From assembly GCA_017551625.1 (NCBI GenBank), contig JAFZLF010000057.1:1-64000 (forward strand): DNA of 64,000 nucleotides. The letters are read 5' to 3'. Positions 26,557 to 35,373 of this stretch are shown one piece after another. The stretch is from Clostridiales bacterium (GTDB lineage: Bacteria; Bacillota; Clostridia; Saccharofermentanales; Saccharofermentanaceae). The notes under the pieces were generated by a model. It made no database searches, was not told where the DNA came from, and saw only the letters and a program-made list of their open reading frames with translations. Numbering within the stretch: the stretch's first letter is position 1; each line of letters starts with the position of its first letter. Both the position numbers and the translations under genes were made by a program.

Positions 26557-28233
26557 TCAGGCGATGTGGATATGGAACACCAGGTCCTCGAGCACGCCAC
26601 CGTTGTCATAGGCATAAAGGAGAATGAAATCTCCCTGGTCGTTTCTCTGAAGGAAGCTGTAGTGAACAAATGTCATGTCGTCGATTCCGATGAGCTCGGA
26701 GAGCGCGGCCGACGCGATGGTGTGGCCGGAGCGGTCCATCAGACGGAGCGTATCTTCGCCCTGATCCATGACCAGGAGATATTCTCCAAACTCACAGAGG
26801 GCATAGGTGTACATGATCTCGAGAGTATCATCCTTCCACTCCTTGATAAACTTGCCTTCGAGATCGTACTCGAGAAGTGCGCATCCGGACCCGTCCTGTC
26901 CGAATGTGGAGAAACGGATGAAAATACTGCCGGAGGTCACATATGCGTACTGCAGATCCCATCCCTCAAGCGGGACCTGATCAAGCTCCACCGGCTCTGC
27001 GGTCACGCTCTTTCCATCCGGATCCAGATGCAGAAGATGCAGCTGATTGCCAAGAGGATTGTGAACGAAGATCACACTTCCGTCCGGAGAAACCGCCACG
27101 TCATTGAGACAGGACATCACACGATCACCGGATTCCGTCGTCTCGACGAGGAAGAAATGATCCTGATAACCATCATACGGATCCGGATAGAATGTAACCG
27201 TATCGCCGTCAAGCAGTTCCACTGTCTCGATCTCGGCTCCGAAGGCCACCTCCGTGACCTTCGTCATTTCTTCGTCTGTGATCAGGTAGATATACACGAC
27301 GGATGTGCGGATATCAAACGTGTACAGATACTTTTCCGAAGCTGCGGCGTGCGTCGCCGTGGAGGAGAATCTCACGATGCCGCCCTCTGAAGTAACAAAT
27401 ACATGCTCGCCGAAATGTGCCTGGCTCGGAGTCACGGTGTACTCACCCAGAGGCATCGTCGTAACAGTGGTCTGGTGCTCGCCGTTTTCAAACGAGAAAC
27501 CGGGATCGCTCAGGCCCAGATCCGGTAGTTTGAACTCGATGTTTCTGAGGATCTCGTCGCCTTTGTACGGGGTATTCAAAGTGTATCCGTTCACCGTGAT
27601 CTCTACGGTCATACCGGAGGCCTCATGACGATAGACATAACGTGTCTCATCGAGGTCGATCTCCTTTCCGAAATGCATGTTCTCGAAGCTGATAAATCCG
27701 TATCCGCCGATGTCAGTCGTGGGGAGTTTCCCTTCTGCAAAATCACTTAATGAGAAGTAGTACTGGTATTCCTTCTGGAAATCCTCGAGATCTTCTGTCC
27801 GGATCTCCAGGAAAATGTAGTTATAGTCCGGGTGATCCGGGTCACCCCAGAATGCGAAGAAGGACTCTTTATCCGTGTCGATGCATTCGTCCTTGATGCA
27901 TTTATAAAAATCGGGGATATCACTCGCCCAAAGCGCCGCATCGATGTGGTATGTATCCTGGGAGGCCGCGCTGCTTCCGTTTCCGGAATTCGTACCCGAG
28001 CCCGGAGCGGCTTGTTGATTCGTGTTCTGACTTGAATTCTTGTTGGAAGACTTGTTCACCTCTCCGCTGGTGGTCGCCGCTGACTTGTTTGACTTCTTCG
28101 TGCCTGTTTTCTTCCCGCCTGTCTTTGAGCATCCGCTGAGCAGCATCCCTGCCGCAAGCGCTATTGCTCCCGCCTTTATCGCGATCTTGTTAACTCTTGA
28201 TCTAAACATCTGGTTCACTATTGTCCTTTTCAT
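26557..28233 (-). CDS. Lipoprotein of unknown function with propeller-like C-terminus
   Basis: 558 residues: a long basic leader and signal peptide with lipobox LSGC (Cys ~35), a Lys/Ser/Asn-rich linker (~36-95), a globular part with ALWASDIPDFYKC, then ~300 residues of short beta segments (DVAVSPDGSVIFVHN, LEYDLEGKFIKEW, LRLMDRSGHTIAS) that read like propeller blades. No enzyme motif. The downstream spacer (26453-26556) carries an AAAAGCACT motif in reverse. Divergent from the superoxide reductase gene across the hairpin array. Confidence 0.6.
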   Translation of the reverse strand: MKRTIVNQMFRSRVNKIAIKAGAIALAAGMLLSGCSKTGGKKTGTKKSNKSAATTSGEVNKSSNKNSSQNTNQQAAPGSGTNSGNGSSAASQDTYHIDAALWASDIPDFYKCIKDECIDTDKESFFAFWGDPDHPDYNYIFLEIRTEDLEDFQKEYQYYFSLSDFAEGKLPTTDIGGYGFISFENMHFGKEIDLDETRYVYRHEASGMTVEITVNGYTLNTPYKGDEILRNIEFKLPDLGLSDPGFSFENGEHQTTVTTMPLGEYTVTPSQAHFGEHVFVTSEGGIVRFSSTATHAAASEKYLYTFDIRTSVVYIYLITDEEMTKVTEVAFGAEIETVELLDGDTVTFYPDPYDGYQDHFFLVETTESGDRVMSCLNDVAVSPDGSVIFVHNPLGNQLHLLHLDPDGKSVTAEPVELDQVPLEGWDLQYAYVTSGSIFIRFSTFGQDGSGCALLEYDLEGKFIKEWKDDTLEIMYTYALCEFGEYLLVMDQGEDTLRLMDRSGHTIASAALSELIGIDDMTFVHYSFLQRNDQGDFILLYAYDNGGVLEDLVFHIHIA

Positions 28234-28366
28234 ATCTTTTTCATTTCATTACTCGAGCGCTCTTTGCGCATCTTCCGGTGGCGCTCTGCATAATAGACGA
28301 AGTAGAATTTCTCTCTGTTGCAATTTCAGAAAAGAGAGAAGCTCAACTATACAAAACATATCCTCT

Positions 28367-28566
28367 CAGTCAGATATTTGTCAGATTTGGTCTTCGTATC
28401 TGACACTTTTCTGACTGAGTCAGTTATTTGTCAGATTTGGCCTTCGTATCTGACACTTTTCTGACTGAGTCAGATATTTGTCAGATTTGGTCTTCGTATC
28501 TGACACTTTTCTGACTGAGTCAGATATTTGTCAGATTTGGTCTTCGTATCTGACACTTTTCTGACT
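28367..28566. repeat. Four tandem 50-bp hairpin repeats
   Basis: Exact 50-base period, units starting at 28367, 28417, 28467 and 28517. Each unit folds as AGTCAG ... TGTCAGAT-(11-base loop)-ATCTGACA ... CTGACT. The changes within the array (unit 1 first base C for G; unit 2 ATA to TTA and GGTC to GGCC) fall outside the paired arms. The array occupies the divergent region between 28233 and 28635, ending 68 bases before the superoxide reductase start. Confidence 0.9.
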
Positions 28567-28634
28567 GGAACCCGCAACATGTGCTAAAATGCACTCATAA
28601 CCATCTGATTCTATCTGGCAAAGGAGTGTGTACT

Positions 28635-29009
28635 ATGGAGATTGTTATTTATCGTTGTAAACATTGCGGAAATATCGCGATCAAGCTCGTGGATTCAGGC
28701 GTCCCCATGATGTGCTGCGGAGAAAAGATGGAAGCGCTCGTTCCCTCTTCCGTTGACGCATCGCTGGAAAAGCACGTACCCGTCATCTCGCGCGACGGAG
28801 ATCTGGTCACTGTCTCCATCGGTTCCACCGCGCACCCGATGGTTGAGGAGCACTACATCCAGTTCGTGATCCTCGATACGACCGCCGGCATCCAGATCGC
28901 GGAACTTCACCCCGGAGACGATCCAAAGGCCGTGTTTACGGTCATTCCGAGCGTCGAAGTGAAGAACGCCTACGAATACTGTAACCTGCACGGCCTCTGG
29001 GTCAGCTGA
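28635..29009 (+). CDS. Desulfoferrodoxin-type superoxide reductase
   Basis: Reduces superoxide to peroxide in anaerobes without releasing oxygen. 124 residues, usual length. N-terminal desulforedoxin domain with four cysteines (CKHC ... MCCGE) for a rubredoxin-like iron; C-terminal catalytic iron site ligands in EKHVPV, TAHPM, EEHYIQ and CNLHGLW. The ATG at 28635 follows AAGGAG; an upstream in-frame ATG (28581) would add an unlikely leader. A TAAAAT at about 28585 is the probable -10, so the tandem hairpin array lies immediately upstream of the promoter. Confidence 0.95.
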   Translation: MEIVIYRCKHCGNIAIKLVDSGVPMMCCGEKMEALVPSSVDASLEKHVPVISRDGDLVTVSIGSTAHPMVEEHYIQFVILDTTAGIQIAELHPGDDPKAVFTVIPSVEVKNAYEYCNLHGLWVS

Positions 29010-29038
29010 TTTTTCTGTTTAGTTTTGATTCATATCCT

Positions 29039-29076
29039 GCGCGAAAAGCACTTATCCCCGTGCTTCGCGCGCGGTT
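29039..29076 (+). terminator. Terminator after the superoxide reductase, built from AAAAGCACT
   Basis: GCGCGAAAAGCAC / GTGCTTCGCGC hairpin followed by GCGGTTTTT. The left arm contains one of the 16 AAAAGCACT motifs (29044-29052) and the right arm its near-inverse. Confidence 0.8.
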
Positions 29077-29123
29077 TTTCCTACGCTTCTATTTCGGCAG
29101 GATCGTCATCCGTTTTGCACCTG

Positions 29124-31613
29124 TTACTTCGGCAGCACGAACGTATACTCCAGGCTGTCTGCATAGCGGTAGTAGATCTTCGCGTCTTCTGAAAGTCCGG
29201 ATACGATCTCCACATCCGTTCCGTCCGAAAGACCTGTGGTCACTTCCGTAAGACCATCGAGAGTATCTTTTTCTTCGTTGTAGATAGTGTAGACATAAGT
29301 CTTTCCATCTTTCTCAAGAAGTGCGGCAACCGGCACGGTCAAGCTGCTCGTCGCCTCTCCGAGTTCAACACGGATCCCGGCATTCATGCCGGACCACATC
29401 TGCTCGGTTCGCGGAACAGAAATCGTAACCGCATACTTGGTGTTACCCGTATCATATGTACCTTCAGAACCGATCTCTGTGATCTCACCATCGAAGCTCT
29501 GACCGGCGATCGCATCGAGCGTAATGGTTACCTTCTGCCCGACAGCAAGACCGCGGATATCGAGTTCATCCACACTGATTTCGATTGACATCGTCTCACG
29601 TGGAGAAATCTGGCAGATCTCCGACTCGGAGATCGTATAACCGCTCTTTGTCTTCGTGTTCTGAGTATCGGCTGTCATGGTATCTGTCCCGGTTGCACCG
29701 CCGTTTCCGGAACCGCCACCGAAATCACCGCCACCGAATCCGGAACCGCCCGAGGGCATGGATCCCATTGCATCACCAAATCCGGAACCACCAGGCATCT
29801 GCGACTGACCTTCACCTGAGGTCGGATCCTGCATCTGGTCCTGGCCGGCATCATCGCCCTGCATAGGCTCCTCTCCCTGGACAGTTCCATCGCCCTGCGC
29901 ATCGCCGCCGTCATTTCCACCTTCCGGTGCCTGCGCTGGTTCGCCTGGCTGATTCGGCGCTTCACCGGCATCTTCCTCCTCCGGCAACGCATACGCGTTA
30001 TAGCGGAATACCACTTCGCCTGCGCCTTCTTCCACATAGTCCAGAAGCGTGTCTGCGTCATCCGACTCGTCATTCTCAAGCACGATGTCCTCGTTCAGAC
30101 CCGAGATCTCACCGGACTCCTCTGCACGGATCTCACCCGACTCATACAGCGCGAAAAGCTTTTCCACGTGAGCTGTCAGTTCGTCGCGCTCTTCTACGAG
30201 CTGCGCATACTCCGCCGAACGCTCGGCTTTACTGAGTGTGATCAGTGCATCCCCGGCTTCGACTTCATCGCCGACCTCGACATTGATCTCTTCAGCCAGG
30301 CCCTGATACCCTGTCACCTTCAGTGCACTATGTACGGACAGCGTCGTTTTGCCAAGAGGATTTCCGTTCTCATCTAGGATCGAAACTTCGTCACCCGGAA
30401 GAGCAGTTTCGTCAGAAAGAACGATCGTTGCCGTTCCTTCCGTGATCGCGATCACGCGTCCAGTTTCCTCTGTCTCATCCGGCAAAACCACTGTGACCTT
30501 GTTGCCGACTGCGAGGTATCCGGAAGGGATCTGCGCCTCCATGAGACCATCCAGGGAAAGAACGAGCAGCGCACCGTTTTCCGCCATGGTATCTACGACA
30601 GATTTTCCTGCTTCGGCATACACCGCTTTGACACGTCCGTCAGCAGAAGCCGTGATCTTCTCCGCATCCTCATCGTCATCCAGCTCGTCCGCGATCTTTC
30701 CGTCGAGTTCGGTGATGTATGTCTCGACCTCACGGATCTCCTCGAGCACGGATGCCTTATTCACTACCGCGATCAGGTCACCTGCCTCTACGATCTCCCC
30801 GTCCGAAACGGCATAGGAATCGAGCATGATCCCGTCCGGCAGAGAGACGCTCACTGCATCCTCGACAGCCAGAACGCCACCGGAAAGATAGACCTTCGAG
30901 ATGGCCCCCATGGCCACGTCGGCCGAGAGCACTTTCTCCTTTACCGTAACCGAGGACACCTTGTCTTTCTTGCCAAGCGGAAGCGTCTTCAGAACGATGG
31001 CGATGATCAGGATGATCACAACGGGGATGAGGATCCAGTAGTTCTTCTTTCTTCTCGGTTCGTCATTCGTTTCCTCTTCGTGCGCCTTCTGGACCCGGCC
31101 CTTCTTCTGCATGGCTTTGCGCTTTGCTTCTTCTTTCTCTTCCTTCGTGAGGCGAACGATCATGTAAGCACAGGCCGCGTCCACGAGAACGCAGATGATC
31201 GTGATCGGGATCCAGAACTTACGCACCGCGCCTAAAAAGCCACTGTTCTCCGAGGAGGAACTTCTCCCCGGACGGTTGCTTCCGAAACTTCCGTTTCCAG
31301 GCTGAAAACCACTGAAATCTCCGCCCTGCGGCATGTTGCTCATGTCAAATCCGCCCTGCGGGAGATTGCTCATATCAAAACCTTCGGGCATATTGTTCGG
31401 ATCGAAGCTGCTGAAATCCCCACCGGACATCCCGCTAAAGTCTCCGCTGAAATCCCCGCCCGGCATCCCGCTGAAACCACCCGGCACCGAGGCCGTATCG
31501 GACGAAGAAGACTTGCTCGGGACCGCGAACCGGATGATCAGCGTCGCCACGAGAATGAGCGAGAAAATCACGAGCAGCGCGATATATAACTTTTTATTCT
31601 TCAAGATCTTCAT
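29124..31613 (-). CDS. Membrane-fusion adaptor of a MacAB-like exporter, extra-long with low-complexity regions
   Basis: 829 residues, roughly twice the normal HlyD/MacA adaptor. A membrane helix (5-27), then a Gly/Met/Phe/Asp-rich stretch (~40-115) with repeated GGDFSG and DMSN-PQGG units, two further helices (~128-150, ~192-213), then a duplicated lipoyl/biotinyl-type hairpin region. A second low-complexity insertion (~570-655) is rich in Gly/Gln/Pro. The C-terminal beta-barrel parts follow (TMSIEISVDELDIRGLAVG, MWSGMNAGIRVELG, LLEKDGKTYVYT). Last gene after the permease (6-base gap) and ATPase. Probably connects the exporter to the cell envelope; substrate unknown. Confidence 0.82.
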   Translation of the reverse strand: MKILKNKKLYIALLVIFSLILVATLIIRFAVPSKSSSSDTASVPGGFSGMPGGDFSGDFSGMSGGDFSSFDPNNMPEGFDMSNLPQGGFDMSNMPQGGDFSGFQPGNGSFGSNRPGRSSSSENSGFLGAVRKFWIPITIICVLVDAACAYMIVRLTKEEKEEAKRKAMQKKGRVQKAHEEETNDEPRRKKNYWILIPVVIILIIAIVLKTLPLGKKDKVSSVTVKEKVLSADVAMGAISKVYLSGGVLAVEDAVSVSLPDGIMLDSYAVSDGEIVEAGDLIAVVNKASVLEEIREVETYITELDGKIADELDDDEDAEKITASADGRVKAVYAEAGKSVVDTMAENGALLVLSLDGLMEAQIPSGYLAVGNKVTVVLPDETEETGRVIAITEGTATIVLSDETALPGDEVSILDENGNPLGKTTLSVHSALKVTGYQGLAEEINVEVGDEVEAGDALITLSKAERSAEYAQLVEERDELTAHVEKLFALYESGEIRAEESGEISGLNEDIVLENDESDDADTLLDYVEEGAGEVVFRYNAYALPEEEDAGEAPNQPGEPAQAPEGGNDGGDAQGDGTVQGEEPMQGDDAGQDQMQDPTSGEGQSQMPGGSGFGDAMGSMPSGGSGFGGGDFGGGSGNGGATGTDTMTADTQNTKTKSGYTISESEICQISPRETMSIEISVDELDIRGLAVGQKVTITLDAIAGQSFDGEITEIGSEGTYDTGNTKYAVTISVPRTEQMWSGMNAGIRVELGEATSSLTVPVAALLEKDGKTYVYTIYNEEKDTLDGLTEVTTGLSDGTDVEIVSGLSEDAKIYYRYADSLEYTFVLPK

Positions 31614-31619
31614 GTGTCA

Positions 31620-32807
31620 TCAACCTCCGTAGTGCAGTGCATCGATCGGCTTCATCTTGGCCGCTTTGTTCGCCGGGTAAAGTCCGAAGACGATACCGAT
31701 CATGAAGCAGAATCCGACCGCGACGAGAACCACGTTGAGGTTCATCTTAAATGTGATACTCAGACTCGATACTACGACGCCGATGACACGCAGGATCGCC
31801 CACGAAAGGCCGATACCGATCGCGCATCCCATCATGCAGAGCACGACCGCTTCGAGCAGGAACTGCTGCAGGATCACACGGCGGTTAGCGCCGATCGCCT
31901 TACGGATACCGATCTCACGGGTACGCTCGGTTACGGTTACGAGCATGATGTTCATGATGCCGATACCACCAACGATCAGAGAGATCGCCGCGATACCGCC
32001 GAGCAGGATCGTCAGCGCCGAAGTAACGGTGCTCATGGTATCCTCCAGAACATTTTGGGACTTCACGGAGAATGCATCCTCGTCATCTTCGAAGCGGTCC
32101 ATCAGGATCTTCGTGATCCGCTCCTCCGCCTGATCTGTCGTACCGTTTTCCGCGGCACTGACATAGAACGAAGTGATCTCGAGTGTCGTCGTCTCACTCA
32201 GACGGACGAGCGTCGTATACGGGATATAAGCGACGAGTGAGTCGCTGGAAAAAGCACTTGTCAACGAGGTGTCGTTGTCTTCGAGGACACCTACGACAGT
32301 GAACTTCACGCCGTTGATGGTGATCTCCTTACCGACACAGTCCGTGTAGCCGATCAGTTCGGTCGCCAGTGTCTCGTTGATGACACATACATACGTGTGG
32401 TTCTCGATATCTGTGCTCTTGATGAATCGTCCGAGCATCATCGAGAGATCCTGGATCGTATCGTAGTATGCCGTCACACCATACACATCTACCGAATCCG
32501 AATTGCCGCCGGATTTTCCGGTGAAGCTTTCTTTCGTATAGGCCGCGGCATTGCCGATCGCATCTTCTTCCATCCAGGTGCGGAGGTCATCGAGATGGAC
32601 CGGTGCGCCCTTGTTATCGGAAACATTTACCGTCAGCATATTGCTGCCGAGGCTGGAGATGGTGTCGGTTACCGATCCTGTCGCGCCGTTTACGAGGCTG
32701 ACGAGAATGACCAGCGCCATAACACCGATGATGATGCCCAGCATGGTGAGAAAAGCACGGAGCTTATTGCTGCCGATGGATTTTAAAGCCATCTTCAAAG
32801 TCTGCAT
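31620..32807 (-). CDS. MacB-type ABC transporter permease (FtsX-like)
   Basis: 395 residues: N-terminal helix (LRAFLTMLGIIIGVMALVILV), a large extracytoplasmic domain (~40-255), then three helices at the C-terminus with ERTREIGIRKAIGA, the FtsX-family signature between helices. Start TAATG overlaps the ATPase stop by one base. Forms a mechanotransmission-type exporter with the ATPase at 32807-33523 and the adaptors on either side. Confidence 0.93.
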   Translation of the reverse strand: MQTLKMALKSIGSNKLRAFLTMLGIIIGVMALVILVSLVNGATGSVTDTISSLGSNMLTVNVSDNKGAPVHLDDLRTWMEEDAIGNAAAYTKESFTGKSGGNSDSVDVYGVTAYYDTIQDLSMMLGRFIKSTDIENHTYVCVINETLATELIGYTDCVGKEITINGVKFTVVGVLEDNDTSLTSAFSSDSLVAYIPYTTLVRLSETTTLEITSFYVSAAENGTTDQAEERITKILMDRFEDDEDAFSVKSQNVLEDTMSTVTSALTILLGGIAAISLIVGGIGIMNIMLVTVTERTREIGIRKAIGANRRVILQQFLLEAVVLCMMGCAIGIGLSWAILRVIGVVVSSLSITFKMNLNVVLVAVGFCFMIGIVFGLYPANKAAKMKPIDALHYGG

Positions 32808-33523
32808 TATCTTCTCACCTCCGTGATCTTTCCGTCGAGGATATGGATACTGCGCTCCGCTTGCTGCGCGACATCGTTATCGTGTGTGATGAGCACGATG
32901 GTATGTCCTGTCCTGTGAAGCTCATGGAAGATGTCCATGATCTCTTTACTCGTGACCGAGTCGAGGTTACCGGTCGGTTCGTCCGCGAGGATCAGAGACG
33001 GATTCGTCGCGATCGCTCTGGCAATCGCCACACGCTGCTGCTGACCACCGGAAAGTTCCGTCGGATAGTGGCTCGCGCGCTTCTCGAGTTTGACGCGCTT
33101 CAGGGCTTCCTCCACCCGGCGCGTCCTCTCGGCGCGCTTCACCTTCTGGTAGATAAGCGGCAGTTCCACATTCTCTTCTGCCGTCAGTTTCGAGATCAGA
33201 TTGAAGCTCTGGAACACGAAACCGATCTTCTGATTTCTTATCTTCGCAAGCTCGCCTTCCGTATAATCTTCGATCGGGATCCCGTCGAGGATATACTCAC
33301 CGGAGTCCGCAATATCGAGACATCCGATGATGTTCATGAGGGTCGATTTGCCTGAACCGGACGGGCCGATGATGCTGACGAATTCTCCTTCCTTCACATC
33401 CAGTGTCGCCTCATCGAGCGCATGGATGACTTCTCGTCCGATCTGATAGTTCTTGCAGACATCGCGAAGACTGATCAATGTTTCCTTCTTATCCGGCTCT
33501 CTTTTTTTATCGATCTTACCCAT
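32807..33523 (-). CDS. MacB/LolD-type ABC transporter ATPase
   Basis: 238 residues: Walker A GPSGSGKST, Q-loop FVFQSFNLI, signature LSGGQQQRVAIARA, Walker B LILADEPTGNLD and switch histidine ITHD. The sequence is typical of ATPases that pair with FtsX-like permeases. GAGGTGA ribosome site. It lies 11 bases after the first adaptor gene and is coupled to the permease by TAATG. Confidence 0.95.
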   Translation of the reverse strand: MGKIDKKREPDKKETLISLRDVCKNYQIGREVIHALDEATLDVKEGEFVSIIGPSGSGKSTLMNIIGCLDIADSGEYILDGIPIEDYTEGELAKIRNQKIGFVFQSFNLISKLTAEENVELPLIYQKVKRAERTRRVEEALKRVKLEKRASHYPTELSGGQQQRVAIARAIATNPSLILADEPTGNLDSVTSKEIMDIFHELHRTGHTIVLITHDNDVAQQAERSIHILDGKITEVRR

Positions 33524-33534
33524 CAGCCGTCACC

Positions 33535-35274
33535 TCACTTGCTGCGGGACTTGCCGGAGCCGCCTGACTTACCGGAACCACTTCCGGAACCGCCTGATTT
33601 ACCGGATCCACTGCCTGAACCGCCACCCGGGAAGGAATTCCCGCCGCCTGACGATCCGCCCGGGAAAGATCCTCCGCCGAAATCACCGCCGCCCGGGAAC
33701 GAACCGCCACCGGGGAAGGATCCTCCGCCGAAGTCTCCGCCCGGGAATCCACTGAAGGTGTTGGTCTGCTTCTCCTGATAGTAAACGGTATCGCCCGCAG
33801 AAAGGCCGCTCTTGATCTCGACGTAGCTGCTGTTCGAGATACCGATCTCGACTTCTTTCATGCCATCGAGTGTGCCGGTGGCTTCATCATAAGTCGTATA
33901 AACATATGCTGTGGAACTTGTCTGCTTTAGGGCATCAAGAGGGATGATCAGCGCATTTTCAACACTCTCGATCGTGATGCTCGCCGAAGCGCTCATCCCG
34001 GAGAGCATGCCCTCCACCTTATCGATCTCGACAGTCGCCGTATAGGTCGTCACACCACTGCTGCTCGTACCGGTCTTGTCAATATCCGTGATCATCCCCG
34101 AGAAAGTATCTTCGCTTACGGATTCGACGGAGACATCGACCTCCTGTCCGACCGAGAGAGAAAGGATATCTGTCTCATCGATGCTGACCGAGATCGTCAT
34201 CTTCTGTTCCGGGCAGACCGTGAACTGCGAGTCGCTGCCCGCTGAAGTACCACTGCTGCCCGTCGAAGAATCGTCGCCCGCCGGCGGAAGTGCTTTTACC
34301 GTACCGGCATACTCGGAAAAGATCACGCCTGCGCGGTAGATCTCCACGAGTTCGAGCAGGTCATCTTCGAGTTCCGCCCGGGAACTCAGGAGGCTCTTGT
34401 AGTTTGCCGTATAGGAAGTATCCGTCAGTTCCATAAGCACCTTATCCGCCTTGACACTCTCGTTCTCTTCCACTTTGACAGACTCGATCGTGCCCGCGAA
34501 TCCGACGATAGAAAGCGGATCGTGGATGTAGAGCGCACCGGATGCAATCGTGATGCCTTCTTCGTCCTTGATGGTCACCCGGTCATCGCACTCCGGACCG
34601 TCATCCGTGATCAGGATCGTCACAGTATTTCCGGCCTTCTTTTCGACTTCTCCTTCGTACTCGGTACCGTCCGAAGTCGCCACCGTAACGGCATCCCCCG
34701 CCTCAAGCGAGGCATCCTCGATATCGACTGCCATGTAGCCGTCGAGGGACAGGATCATGAGGGCGTTGTACTTTGCCATCACGGTGGAGACATCGTCCTC
34801 TTCCTGCACGTAGATCTTCTTCACACGTCCGGCCACCGCCGTGACGATCTCATCGTCGATCTCTTCTTCGGCCGCATCCTCGAGCTGGGAGTCGATATCA
34901 TCGATGCTGGCCTGCTTATCGGACATCGCCGAGAGAACAGAAGAAAGGTCGACCGACGCGATCTCATCGCCAACAGCGACGGTATCTCCGACTTCGACCT
35001 TCAGCTCCGATAGCTTCACTCCATCCGGAAGTGACTGTGTATCCGTCTCTTCATCCGCGAGGCGTCCTGTCCCGTATACGGTCGTGCTGATCGTTCCGGT
35101 CTCGACGGTCACCGCTTTGATGCCGGTATCCGATGTCTTCGCGAACTTATCCTTGACCTGATTCTTCAGGAAAAGCACTGTTCCCGTGAGGATCGCGCCT
35201 ACCAGCGCGACTGCGATGACGACCTTGATGATCTTCCCCGCCTTGATTTTCTTCTTACGACGTTTCGTATCCAT
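33535..35274 (-). CDS. MacA/HlyD-like adaptor protein with Gly-rich tail
   Basis: 579 residues. A basic N-terminus and membrane helix (~17-40), then a duplicated lipoyl-like hairpin, beta-barrel segments (KMTISVSIDETDILSLSVG, GMLSGMSASASITIE) and a ~75-residue C-terminal tail made of GGGSFPGG, GGDFGG and GSGSGKSG repeats. The ATG at 35274 follows GGAAGGA. First gene of the exporter operon. The low-complexity tail resembles the GGDF/GGGS stretches of the second adaptor (29124-31613), suggesting they contact the same partner or the cell wall. Confidence 0.85.
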   Translation of the reverse strand: MDTKRRKKKIKAGKIIKVVIAVALVGAILTGTVLFLKNQVKDKFAKTSDTGIKAVTVETGTISTTVYGTGRLADEETDTQSLPDGVKLSELKVEVGDTVAVGDEIASVDLSSVLSAMSDKQASIDDIDSQLEDAAEEEIDDEIVTAVAGRVKKIYVQEEDDVSTVMAKYNALMILSLDGYMAVDIEDASLEAGDAVTVATSDGTEYEGEVEKKAGNTVTILITDDGPECDDRVTIKDEEGITIASGALYIHDPLSIVGFAGTIESVKVEENESVKADKVLMELTDTSYTANYKSLLSSRAELEDDLLELVEIYRAGVIFSEYAGTVKALPPAGDDSSTGSSGTSAGSDSQFTVCPEQKMTISVSIDETDILSLSVGQEVDVSVESVSEDTFSGMITDIDKTGTSSSGVTTYTATVEIDKVEGMLSGMSASASITIESVENALIIPLDALKQTSSTAYVYTTYDEATGTLDGMKEVEIGISNSSYVEIKSGLSAGDTVYYQEKQTNTFSGFPGGDFGGGSFPGGGSFPGGGDFGGGSFPGGSSGGGNSFPGGGSGSGSGKSGGSGSGSGKSGGSGKSRSK

Positions 35275-35373
35275 AACATGGCTCCTTCCGGATGACAAAA
35301 GTATCACCGGTTACAAGGATACCGTGCCTACCTTAAACGAAACTTAAGGACCAGGGAATCGCCTGAAAATGCC

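Noticed and set aside
28367-28566. CRISPR array
   Set aside because: The whole 50-base unit repeats with no variable spacers, and there are no cas genes.
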